Source of the DNA: an uncultured Phycisphaera sp.
GTDB lineage: Bacteria > Planctomycetota > Phycisphaerae > Phycisphaerales > SM1A02
Direction: 5' to 3'
Length of the DNA: 5,150 nt
NCBI GenBank assembly: GCA_937911845.1
Contig: CALDQF010000276.1
Location: 1 to 5,150, forward strand
The notes beneath the pieces were generated by a model. It made no database searches. It saw only the letters and a list, made by a program, of their open reading frames with translations, and was not told the DNA's origin. The position numbers were made by a program, and so were the translations under genes. Positions within the stretch are counted from its first letter, which is position 1. Every line of letters begins with the position of its first letter. This document shows positions 1 to 5,150 of this stretch, piece after piece.

Positions 1-337
1 GATCGTTGATGGGATCAAGTCGCCGGGTGACTTCGGCCGCAGCCGTCGCGCCGGCATCTTTCTTAAACCAGAGTCTTGGGGTGCGTCGCAAATTGGCGCG
101 GCGGGCCAAGTTCCGCCGTAAATGAGGCGTCGCACTCTTCAGCCCGTGCAACACCAAATCCAAGTTCTCTGCGGGATACGTGCTGATGAACGCCGTGGCA
201 TCCGCCATATCAGGAGCCAACTTCACATGACCAACGGAAATAATGCCGCGGACGCGGGGGTCCGCAATGCCCTTGCGCAATGACTCTTGCAAGGTTCTGC
301 GAATCACTTCTTCAAGTTGCTCGTGACGACGGGTCAT
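1..337 (-). CDS. rbfA: 30S ribosome-binding factor A, partial (3' end outside window)
   Basis: RbfA is a small cytoplasmic KH-fold protein that binds the 30S subunit near helix 1 of 16S rRNA and helps late maturation; it is known for its role in cold adaptation. The visible 112 residues begin MTRRHEQLEEVIRRTLQESL and show the family pattern: 'DPRVRGIISV' (about 26-35), a 'V.LAPDMADATAFIS' strand (38-52), the kinked KH helix 'LKSATPHLRRNLA' (66-78), then 'LRRTPRLWFKKD' (83-94). The family is usually about 110-135 residues, so the window edge probably removes only the last few residues. The ATG at 337 is the only sensible start, since the first codon in this frame follows the infB stop. Upstream there is no purine-rich Shine-Dalgarno (the bases before ATG read GGTACCTGCCCCTCT), so translation may depend on coupling to infB, whose stop lies 18 bases upstream in the same frame. 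The identification rests on residue pattern and on the classic infB-rbfA order. Confidence 0.93.
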   Translation of the reverse strand, partial: MTRRHEQLEEVIRRTLQESLRKGIADPRVRGIISVGHVKLAPDMADATAFISTYPAENLDLVLHGLKSATPHLRRNLARRANLRRTPRLWFKKDAGATAAAEVTRRLDPIND

Positions 338-355
338 AGAGGGGCAGGTACCAGA

Positions 356-3070
356 TCAGTCCAAGGTACGACGGACTTCTTGCGTGAGATAGCACTCGAG
401 GACATCACCTTCTTTGATGTCGTCGTAACCATCAATCAACATGCCACACTCATTGCCCGAAGCAACTTCTTTAGCATCTTCCTTGAACCGTTTCAGCTGG
501 TTCAAACGGCGGTCCTTCTCGATGACGATGTCGTCCCGGGTCACCCGGATCTGAGCATTTCGGCGAATACTGCCGCTGGTCACATAACAACCCGCAACCA
601 TGCCCACCTTGGTGATTCGGAAGACCGCTCGCACCTCGGCTTGACCCAATACTTCAAGTTTCAGCTCAGGATCAAGCAGACCTTCGGCGGCTTGCTTGAC
701 ATCATCGATGAGTTCATAAATGACGTCGTAGTAGCGGATATCAACCCCCTTGGCTTCAGCTTGCTTTCGAGCCTTACCAGAGGCGGTGACGTTGAAACCA
801 ATAATGATGGCACCTGTCGCTTCGGCCAGAGTGACATCAGAATCGTTGATACCACCGACGGCAGAGTGCTTGATGGTGACTTTGACTTCTTCGGAACCAA
901 TTTTGCCGAGTTGGCCCTTGAGGGTTTCGATGGATCCAAACACATCACCTTTAACAATGATGGGAAGTTCGGCCTTCTTCTGTTCCGCCAACACATTGAA
1001 GATGTTGTCGAGCGTCACTTTCTCACCCGCAAGGTTGCGTTCCCGCTCGGCTTGTCGACGCTCGGCAGCTGCTGATTCCGCCTGCTTGAGGTTCTTCACA
1101 CAGTAGAAATTGTCACCCGAGTCGGGCAACTCATCAATGCCACTGATCGCGATTGGATCACCAGGTCCAGCTTGGCTCACGCGTTCACCGCGGTCGTCCA
1201 CGATGTCCCGAACTCGGCCACAAGCTCGACCCACCACGATGAAATCACCCTTGTTGATTTGGCCTTGTTGAACAATCAACCGAGCGACTGGTCCTCGGCC
1301 TTCTTCAACTTGGGCTTCAAGAACAGTACCTTCGGCAAAGCCCGCATAGTCCGCTTGCAACTCGAGAACCTGAGCTTGCAAATCGACAATTTCTAATAGG
1401 CCATCAAGGTTGGTGCGGTTGATGGCTGAAACTCGAACCACTTCAATTTCACCGCCCCACTCCACGGGATTGAGACCATTTTCGGCCAGTTGACCAAGGA
1501 TGCGCTGAATGTTGCCATCGGTGGCTTCGGCTTTATCAATCTTGTTCAAAGCGACAACAATGGGAACCCCTGCAGCCTTGGCATGGTTGATGGATTCCAC
1601 AGTTTGTGGCATCACGCCGTCATCGGCAGCAACCACCAATATGACGACGTCGGTGACTTCAGCCCCCCGAGCTCGCATTTCGGTGAACGCTTCGTGGCCA
1701 GGGGTATCGATAAAGGTGATCGAACGTTCTTCCGAACCGACTTGGACACCCACGCGAAAGGCGCTGGTGGCCTGGGTGATGCCACCGGCTTCGCCGTCAG
1801 CAACATTCGCATCGCGGATGGCATCGAGCAACGATGTCTTACCGTGGTCAACGTGGCCCAGAATGGTGACGACCGGGCTGCGAGGACGAGCATCAGCCAT
1901 CTCCCGATTTTTGGCCGCTTCCTCGATCGCCATCTCCGCGGTGATCTCGGGGAGCACTTCAAGTTCGATGCCCCAATCGATCATCAACTCCATGGCGAGA
2001 TCGTCTGCGATGATCCCGTCGCCCGTCATTAAGGGCTGACCCTTCTTCACCAAGCGTCGAACAATGTCGTTGACCCTGACTCCGGTAATGGCAGAAAGTT
2101 CCTTCAGCACCACGGGAGACTGGATGGTGGCAGAGCCTCCGGTTTGCTTGAGAGTCTTGGCCTTTTCGCCGGTGGGAACATCTTTCTTGCGAACATCCCG
2201 GCGAACACGGTTGAGGAAACCCTCGGATTTCTGAAGTCGCCGTTCACGATCGGCGTAATCCTGTCGCCGCCAGTCGAACGGTGTGACTTCACCCAAGCCA
2301 CGGTTCTTGGCTCCAGCTCCACCGCCACCACGCGATTGGTCACGACGCCGAGTATTGCGAACACCACCACCACCTGGGGATGGGCGGCCAACAGATGGAC
2401 CGCCGTGTCCGGCGGGAGCAGAACCTGGGCCGCCCCCATCTCGGTGTCGCCGTGGGGGCGCGACCGGATCTGGTTTCTCGATGCGCACCACTTTGGGACC
2501 AGACAACTTCGTCTTTTCGGGCGCGACCCGCGGACCCGCAGGGGCAATGACGTCCGGTCGATCAGGGACATTCGGGCGTGCCACAACTGCATTGGGTGCA
2601 TCACCCTGAGCGGAGCCCGTGTTGGCATCGGAGTCACCAGAAGTTGAATCTTCGCCGGAGACGTCGGCACGAGCTTGGGCTTCAGCCTGCTGGGCTTTTA
2701 TGGCCGCCTCAACTCGAGCTTGTTCAAGTTTGCCTTCTTCTTTTTTGGATTCGTCGGTTGGCTCGGGTTTGGCTTTGACCGTGTTCGATCGTCGGCGGGT
2801 ACCACGACGCTTTTTCTCAGCCTCGGCCTTTTTCCGCGCTTCATCAAGGTCAACCTTTTCCGCGGTTTCGACTGCGGTGGTTGATTCCTCGACATCTTCG
2901 GTCGTGGAGAACCATTCCCGAATGGTGGCCGCGAGACCTATGGAAACCGGGGACAGATGGTTCTCGATGCCCGGAATGGCTTCTGCTTCACATTTGGCGA
3001 TGACATCTTTGGAACTGATACCCAGTTCTTTCGCCAGTTTGTGGACTCGGAGTTGTGCTTTCTTGGCCAT
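356..3070 (-). CDS. infB: Translation initiation factor IF-2
   Basis: IF-2 is the GTPase that places initiator fMet-tRNA on the 30S subunit and promotes 50S joining. The 904-residue protein is complete. In order: N-terminal IF2_N module (about 1-54, [20 protein letters not shown]); a charged Lys/Glu/Ala-rich, coiled-coil-like segment (70-135); a disordered Gly/Pro/Arg-rich linker (200-260); a second IF2_N module (about 316-370); the G domain (about 398-560) with G1 GHVDHGKT (405-412), G3 DTPGH (455-459), G4 NKID (509-512) and G5 SA (548-549); domain II (about 578-665); domain III (about 685-795, '[15 protein letters not shown]'); and the fMet-tRNA binding C-terminal domain (about 805-897, '[11 protein letters not shown]…[10 protein letters not shown]'). 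Length and architecture fit large bacterial IF-2. Switch I reads GGITQATSA instead of the usual GGITQHIGA (429-437). The ATG start has AGGAGG (3082-3087) 11 bases upstream, inside the end of nusA, so the two genes are probably translationally coupled. The protein ends [13 protein letters not shown]. Confidence 0.98.
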   Translation of the reverse strand: MAKKAQLRVHKLAKELGISSKDVIAKCEAEAIPGIENHLSPVSIGLAATIREWFSTTEDVEESTTAVETAEKVDLDEARKKAEAEKKRRGTRRRSNTVKAKPEPTDESKKEEGKLEQARVEAAIKAQQAEAQARADVSGEDSTSGDSDANTGSAQGDAPNAVVARPNVPDRPDVIAPAGPRVAPEKTKLSGPKVVRIEKPDPVAPPRRHRDGGGPGSAPAGHGGPSVGRPSPGGGGVRNTRRRDQSRGGGGAGAKNRGLGEVTPFDWRRQDYADRERRLQKSEGFLNRVRRDVRKKDVPTGEKAKTLKQTGGSATIQSPVVLKELSAITGVRVNDIVRRLVKKGQPLMTGDGIIADDLAMELMIDWGIELEVLPEITAEMAIEEAAKNREMADARPRSPVVTILGHVDHGKTSLLDAIRDANVADGEAGGITQATSAFRVGVQVGSEERSITFIDTPGHEAFTEMRARGAEVTDVVILVVAADDGVMPQTVESINHAKAAGVPIVVALNKIDKAEATDGNIQRILGQLAENGLNPVEWGGEIEVVRVSAINRTNLDGLLEIVDLQAQVLELQADYAGFAEGTVLEAQVEEGRGPVARLIVQQGQINKGDFIVVGRACGRVRDIVDDRGERVSQAGPGDPIAISGIDELPDSGDNFYCVKNLKQAESAAAERRQAERERNLAGEKVTLDNIFNVLAEQKKAELPIIVKGDVFGSIETLKGQLGKIGSEEVKVTIKHSAVGGINDSDVTLAEATGAIIIGFNVTASGKARKQAEAKGVDIRYYDVIYELIDDVKQAAEGLLDPELKLEVLGQAEVRAVFRITKVGMVAGCYVTSGSIRRNAQIRVTRDDIVIEKDRRLNQLKRFKEDAKEVASGNECGMLIDGYDDIKEGDVLECYLTQEVRRTLD
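2297..2440 (-). other. Gly/Pro/Arg-rich low-complexity linker of IF-2
   Basis: Residues 211-258 of IF-2 consist almost only of Gly, Pro, Ser, Ala, Arg and Asn, with runs GGG, GGGG and GGGG. It joins the N-terminal module to the second IF2_N module. Such linkers are common and variable in length in bacterial IF-2 and are expected to be disordered. The codons create a CCACC/CCGCC-rich stretch on the plus strand. Confidence 0.85.
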
Positions 3071-3076
3071 GGGGAA

Positions 3077-4507
3077 TCAGCCCTCCTGCTCCGAAGATTC
3101 TTCGGATGCTTCTTCGGCGGGCGTACCCTCCGTGGTCTCGTCTAACGCTGCTGATCCGGATGCTTCCTCATCAGCAGAGTCGTCGGTTTGCTCTTGCGGC
3201 AAGTCATCAAACCCACCAAGGATGGCGGCCGCAGCGGCTTCAGCATCTGCTGGTCCCTCGGCTTCACCTTCCTCTTGTCGACGAGCTTCTTCTTCTTTGG
3301 CTCGAGCCTGCTCTTCAGAGATGATCTTGCCTCGAGCCGAACACGAATCGATGAATGTTTGGGCCACCGCTGGATCAATCTCCAACTCCTCGGCGACCAT
3401 TTCCATCCCAACCTCTTCGACATCGAAGACGCTGATCATGCCGAAGGCCGCCAAGCGGTCGGTGGCGGTGCCCTCAACGCCTTCGGTGCTTTGGACCACT
3501 TCATCCAACGCTTCCAATCCCTTGGCAAACTCGTCTGGGGTCAAAATGTCCAAGTCCCATCCAGTCAGCCGTGCGGCCAGACGAACATTTTGCCCGCGGC
3601 GGCCGATGGCCAAGGACAGTTGGTCTTCTCGCACCACAACGGTGCCCCGCCCGAGTTCGAAGCACAAGCTCACTTCTTCCACTTCAGCGGGCTTGAGAGC
3701 ATTTGCAATAAGCACTTGGCTGGACTCATTCCACCGAACAATGTCGATCTTCTCTCCACCCAACTCGTCGACAATGTTCCGGATTCGGGATCCTCGAACG
3801 CCGACGCATGCCCCAACGGGGTCGACTTTGGAATCGATGGATGCCACCGCAACTTTGGTGCGGAATCCGGGCTCACGACTCATGGCGCGGATTTCAATCA
3901 CGCGTTCAGAGACTTCAGGAACTTCAAGCTCGAACAACCGGCGGATGAACTCTTGGTCACCCCGGGAAAGCACGATTTTGACTTGGGTGCCCTGCTCACG
4001 AACGTCCAAGATCAAACATCGCACGCGGTCGCCGTTGTGAAACTGTTCCCCAGGGATTTGCTCAGACCGGGGCATAAACCCTTCTGCGCGGTCGATCTGG
4101 ACAATCAGTGCGCCACCTTCAACCCGTTGCATGGTCCCGGTGACGATCTCACCTTTCCGCTTTCCGAAGTCAGCCATCAAGGCGTCGCGCTCATCTTCAC
4201 GGAAGCGCTGGATCATCACCTGCTTGGCCGTCTGGGCCGGAATGCGACCAAGATCTTCCAGAGCGATGGGTTCCGGACGTACCTCTGCCTCAGGATCGTC
4301 AATGTCGTCATAGACGTTCCGCCACATCGTGATCTCTCCGGTCATGGGGTCGACGCGACACCCAAACTCCTCAACATCAAGGCTGTTGAAGTGCTTTCGG
4401 GCGGCACTCTTCATGGCCTCTTCAAGGTCTTGAAGAAGCAGGTTGCGGTCGATGTTGCGATCCTGGGCAATGGAATCGAGCAATCGGATCATGTCGGCTG
4501 GGTTCAC
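3077..4507 (-). CDS. nusA: Transcription termination/antitermination factor NusA
   Basis: NusA binds RNA polymerase and nascent RNA, modulating pausing, intrinsic termination and antitermination. I choose the GTG at 4507 because AAGGAG (4514-4519) lies 6 bases upstream and the product then starts MNPADMIRLLDSI, the normal NusA N-terminus; this gives 476 residues. Domains: RNA polymerase-binding N-terminal domain (1-115), S1 domain (about 117-182, 'GEIVTGTMQRVEGGALIVQI'), KH1 (about 184-278, 'VGACVGVRGSRI'), KH2 (about 284-322, GRRG loop in 'AIGRRGQNVRLAARLTGW'). After KH2 comes a helix-hairpin-helix-like segment (about 345-392, 'DRLAAFGMISVFDVEEVG') resembling one acidic-repeat-type module, then a Glu/Ala-rich helix and a strongly acidic Ser/Glu/Asp tail to the end. 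This makes it longer than the short form without the extension (about 340-390 residues). infB begins 6 bases after the stop. A TTG at 4612 would add 35 residues but has no ribosome binding site and no family support. Confidence 0.97.
   Translation of the reverse strand: MNPADMIRLLDSIAQDRNIDRNLLLQDLEEAMKSAARKHFNSLDVEEFGCRVDPMTGEITMWRNVYDDIDDPEAEVRPEPIALEDLGRIPAQTAKQVMIQRFREDERDALMADFGKRKGEIVTGTMQRVEGGALIVQIDRAEGFMPRSEQIPGEQFHNGDRVRCLILDVREQGTQVKIVLSRGDQEFIRRLFELEVPEVSERVIEIRAMSREPGFRTKVAVASIDSKVDPVGACVGVRGSRIRNIVDELGGEKIDIVRWNESSQVLIANALKPAEVEEVSLCFELGRGTVVVREDQLSLAIGRRGQNVRLAARLTGWDLDILTPDEFAKGLEALDEVVQSTEGVEGTATDRLAAFGMISVFDVEEVGMEMVAEELEIDPAVAQTFIDSCSARGKIISEEQARAKEEEARRQEEGEAEGPADAEAAAAAILGGFDDLPQEQTDDSADEEASGSAALDETTEGTPAEEASEESSEQEG
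3082..3087 (-). promoter_or_regulatory. Ribosome binding site of infB, inside the end of nusA
   Basis: AGGAGG on the minus strand, formed by the last sense codons of nusA (CAG GAG GGC before TGA) and 11 bases before the infB ATG. The spacing is slightly long, and the terminating nusA ribosome covers the site, which fits translational coupling. Confidence 0.8.
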
Positions 4508-4513
4508 GGGAGA

Positions 4514-4519
4514 CTCCTT
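4514..4519 (-). promoter_or_regulatory. Ribosome binding site of nusA
   Basis: AAGGAG on the minus strand, 6 bases before the GTG at 4507. It decides the start of nusA in favour of GTG over the upstream in-frame TTG at 4612. Confidence 0.9.
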
Positions 4520-4525
4520 ACGGAA

Positions 4526-4539
4526 CGATGCAAATTGAC
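4526..4539 (-). repeat. Direct repeat copy 2, just upstream of the nusA binding site
   Basis: The minus strand reads GTCAATTTGCATCG, matching 13 of 14 bases of the copy at 4791-4804. It ends 6 bases before the AAGGAG of nusA. Its role is unknown; it may be chance or a protein or RNA binding site. Confidence 0.35.
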
Positions 4540-4652
4540 GAAATGACGTGCCAGGCAAAACAAACAACACGGCCCGAATGCCCCTGTGACCAGAGGCGTC
4601 GCACCGTGCCAAACGTCAGACCAGCAGAACACCTGCAGGAATGACCACCGAA

Positions 4653-4669
4653 CTGACCCGGGGGATCAG
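4653..4669 (-). other. Short inverted repeat in nusA leader
   Basis: On the minus strand CTGATCC-CCC-GGGTCAG can form a 7-pair stem with one G-U pair and a 3-base loop. The G-U pair exists only in minus-strand RNA, so the fold is better in that direction. No U-run follows (TTCGGTGG), which argues against a terminator. Confidence 0.3.
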
Positions 4670-4687
4670 ATCATTCGAACCTCGCCC

Positions 4688-4702
4688 GGCCGCGACACGG
4701 CC
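4688..4702 (-). other. Short GC-rich inverted repeat in nusA leader
   Basis: GGCCG-TGTCG-CGGCC: a perfect 5-base-pair stem with a 5-base loop. The transcript continues GGGCGAGG, with no U-tract, so it is not an intrinsic terminator. It could be part of leader structure. Confidence 0.3.
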
Positions 4703-4729
4703 AAAGAACGACGACAATCCCAGCGTGGC

Positions 4730-4777
4730 TCAGCTGGCATCGCAGAAGGATCGAATGTGAGCACGCCGTTGGCACAT
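4730..4777 (-). CDS. Possible 15-residue leader peptide upstream of nusA
   Basis: An ATG at 4777 opens a frame coding for MCQRRAHIRSFCDAS and ending in TGA at 4730-4732. GGGAG (4787-4791) lies 9 bases upstream, a plausible Shine-Dalgarno. The TGA falls in the loop of a short inverted repeat (CCAGC…GCTGG, 4720-4737), an arrangement that could let a ribosome stalled on the peptide influence RNA folding. The peptide has no similarity I recognise, and frames of this size with an ATG and partial Shine-Dalgarno arise by chance. A longer overlapping frame (55 codons from an ATG at 4834) has no properly spaced binding site. Confidence 0.2.
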   Translation of the reverse strand: MCQRRAHIRSFCDAS

Positions 4778-4790
4778 GGCGGAGAGCTCC

Positions 4791-4804
4791 CGATGCAAAT
4801 CGAC
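4791..4804 (-). repeat. Direct repeat copy 1, start of nusA leader
   Basis: The minus strand reads GTCGATTTGCATCG, matching the copy at 4526-4539 except for one base. It runs directly into GGGAG, the possible binding site of the 15-codon frame. Confidence 0.35.
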
Positions 4805-4831
4805 CCCAGACCATCCGGGGGCGAAGGAACC

Positions 4832-4837
4832 ATCCTA
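4832..4837 (-). promoter_or_regulatory. Possible -10 element for the nusA operon
   Basis: TAGGAT on the minus strand lies about 25 bases after the fliM-like stop. It fits the loose TANNNT pattern of housekeeping -10 boxes, but no good -35 box stands 16-18 bases upstream. If used, it would give a leader of about 320 bases before nusA. This is weak evidence from base pattern alone. Confidence 0.2.
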
Positions 4838-4861
4838 CCGAAAATCAAGGAAATCTGATAC

Positions 4862-5150
4862 TTATGTGGATGAACCAAGGCGAACGATTCGGCGATCTCC
4901 CCGATTGCCCACATGCATCGGCCAAGCCGCACCACCACCCACGGTGAATGATGGCTGGTCTTGATCCAGGTCCAAAACGTCACCAACCGCCATGCTTTGG
5001 AGTTCACCAAGGGTGATGCTGGTGGATCCCAAGACCGCTGTTCCTTCCACCGAAATGGTGCGTAAACGCTGATCCAGACGTCTTTTCTGGGACGCATCAG
5101 GAAGCCGCCCACTGCCTCCCGAGAGGACTTCGACCAGCCCATCCAAATGG
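4862..5150 (-). CDS. fliM: Flagellar motor switch protein FliM-like, C-terminal SpoA domain, partial (5' end outside window)
   Basis: The frame is open to the right edge, so the start lies outside the window; 95 residues and a TAA stop (4862-4864) are visible. The last ~65 residues match the SpoA (FliM/FliN C-terminal) fold: 'VEGTAVLGSTSITLGELQSM' then 'AVGDVLDLDQDQ', a beta-rich 'FTVGGGAAWPMHVGNRGDRRIVRL' end with the G..G..G spacing typical of the family. SpoA domains form the C-ring of the flagellar motor that sets rotation direction and binds the export apparatus. The preceding part (HLDGLVEVLSGG…RRLDQRLRTISVEG) looks like the linker after the FliM middle domain, which favours FliM over FliN, but a short FliN or a type III secretion SpoA protein cannot be excluded. 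Internal TTG or ATG codons near the edge are not supported as starts. A 354-base gap separates it from nusA, so it probably ends a separate flagellar operon. Confidence 0.72.
   Translation of the reverse strand, partial: HLDGLVEVLSGGSGRLPDASQKRRLDQRLRTISVEGTAVLGSTSITLGELQSMAVGDVLDLDQDQPSFTVGGGAAWPMHVGNRGDRRIVRLGSST

Larger units (their letters stand above)
4508..4861 (-). other. Non-coding leader between fliM-like gene and nusA
   Basis: This 354-base stretch holds no recognisable full-length gene on either strand. rimP, the usual neighbour upstream of nusA in many bacteria, is not here. The distance suggests that nusA-infB-rbfA has its own promoter within it. I see several short GC-rich inverted repeats (about 4653-4669, 4688-4702, 4720-4737, 4804-4820), none followed by a T-run, a 14-base near-perfect direct repeat (4526-4539 and 4791-4804), and a possible 15-codon leader peptide. 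No tRNA cloverleaf could be formed. The function as leader or 5' untranslated region is inferred from position. Confidence 0.6.

Noticed and set aside
287..1075. 262-codon open frame on the plus strand antisense to the end of infB
   Set aside because: It overlaps the highly conserved C-terminal part of infB and the start of rbfA, and has no motif of its own.
2619..4040. 473-codon open frame on the plus strand across the end of nusA and start of infB
   Set aside because: It is antisense to two firmly identified genes. Its product is Ser/Ala/Arg-rich with no domain pattern, as expected from the reverse complement of Glu/Ala/Asp-rich coding sequence.
3188..4546. 452-codon open frame on the plus strand antisense to nusA
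   Set aside because: It mirrors nusA codon structure and shows no recognisable family pattern; no independent support for a gene.
4508..4612. Longer nusA starting at the TTG at 4612
   Set aside because: The added 35 residues do not resemble NusA, no Shine-Dalgarno precedes the TTG, and the GTG at 4507 has a good AAGGAG at the right distance.
4660..4780. tRNA-like fragments (GGTTCGAAT on the minus strand, GGCTCAGCTGG on the plus strand)
   Set aside because: The T-loop-like piece lacks the closing C61 and a paired stem, and the D-arm-like piece has no matching stem, anticodon arm or acceptor. The two are on opposite strands.
4804..4820. CCCC…GGGG inverted repeat downstream of the FliM-like gene as a terminator
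   Set aside because: Only a 4-base stem with a 9-base loop and no U-tract after it; too weak to call an intrinsic terminator.
4666..5142. 158-codon minus-strand frame overlapping the FliM-like gene and leader
   Set aside because: It runs in a different frame through a recognisable SpoA domain, and its own product shows no domain pattern.

Overview
The window carries part of a bacterial transcription-translation operon, all on the minus strand. Read in the direction of transcription (right to left) it contains the 3' end of a flagellar switch gene (fliM-like, cut by the right edge), a 354-base non-coding stretch, nusA, infB, and most of rbfA (cut by the left edge). No gene is supported on the plus strand. 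The long plus-strand open frames lie antisense to nusA and infB and look like by-products of codon bias.

Organism: a Gram-negative type bacterium with moderate GC and flagellar genes. The wording of NusA (N-terminus MNPADMIRLLDSIAQDRNID; KH1 core VGACVGVRGSRIRNIVDELG) and of IF-2 (…[18 protein letters not shown]…, C-terminal ECYLTQEV) resembles, from memory, planctomycete proteins, perhaps Phycisphaerae-like. I did not search a database. An actinobacterial origin was considered, but NusA there is usually much shorter.

Layout: fliM C-terminus 4862-5150; leader 4508-4861 with a possible promoter, several weak hairpins, a possible 15-codon leader peptide and a near-perfect 14-base direct repeat; nusA 3077-4507; infB 356-3070, starting 6 bases after the nusA stop with its Shine-Dalgarno inside the last nusA codons; rbfA from 337 to beyond base 1, starting in the same frame 18 bases after the infB stop and without a recognisable ribosome binding site. 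In many bacteria rimP precedes nusA and a small ylxR gene lies between nusA and infB. Neither is present here.

Together the three operon genes link RNA polymerase pausing, termination and antitermination (NusA), initiation of translation (IF-2) and maturation of the 30S subunit (RbfA). This is a core housekeeping region. I see no mobile element, CRISPR array, defence locus or undescribed multi-gene system. The points most worth a second look are the altered switch I motif of IF-2, the C-terminal extension of NusA, the leader before nusA, and the odd start context of rbfA.
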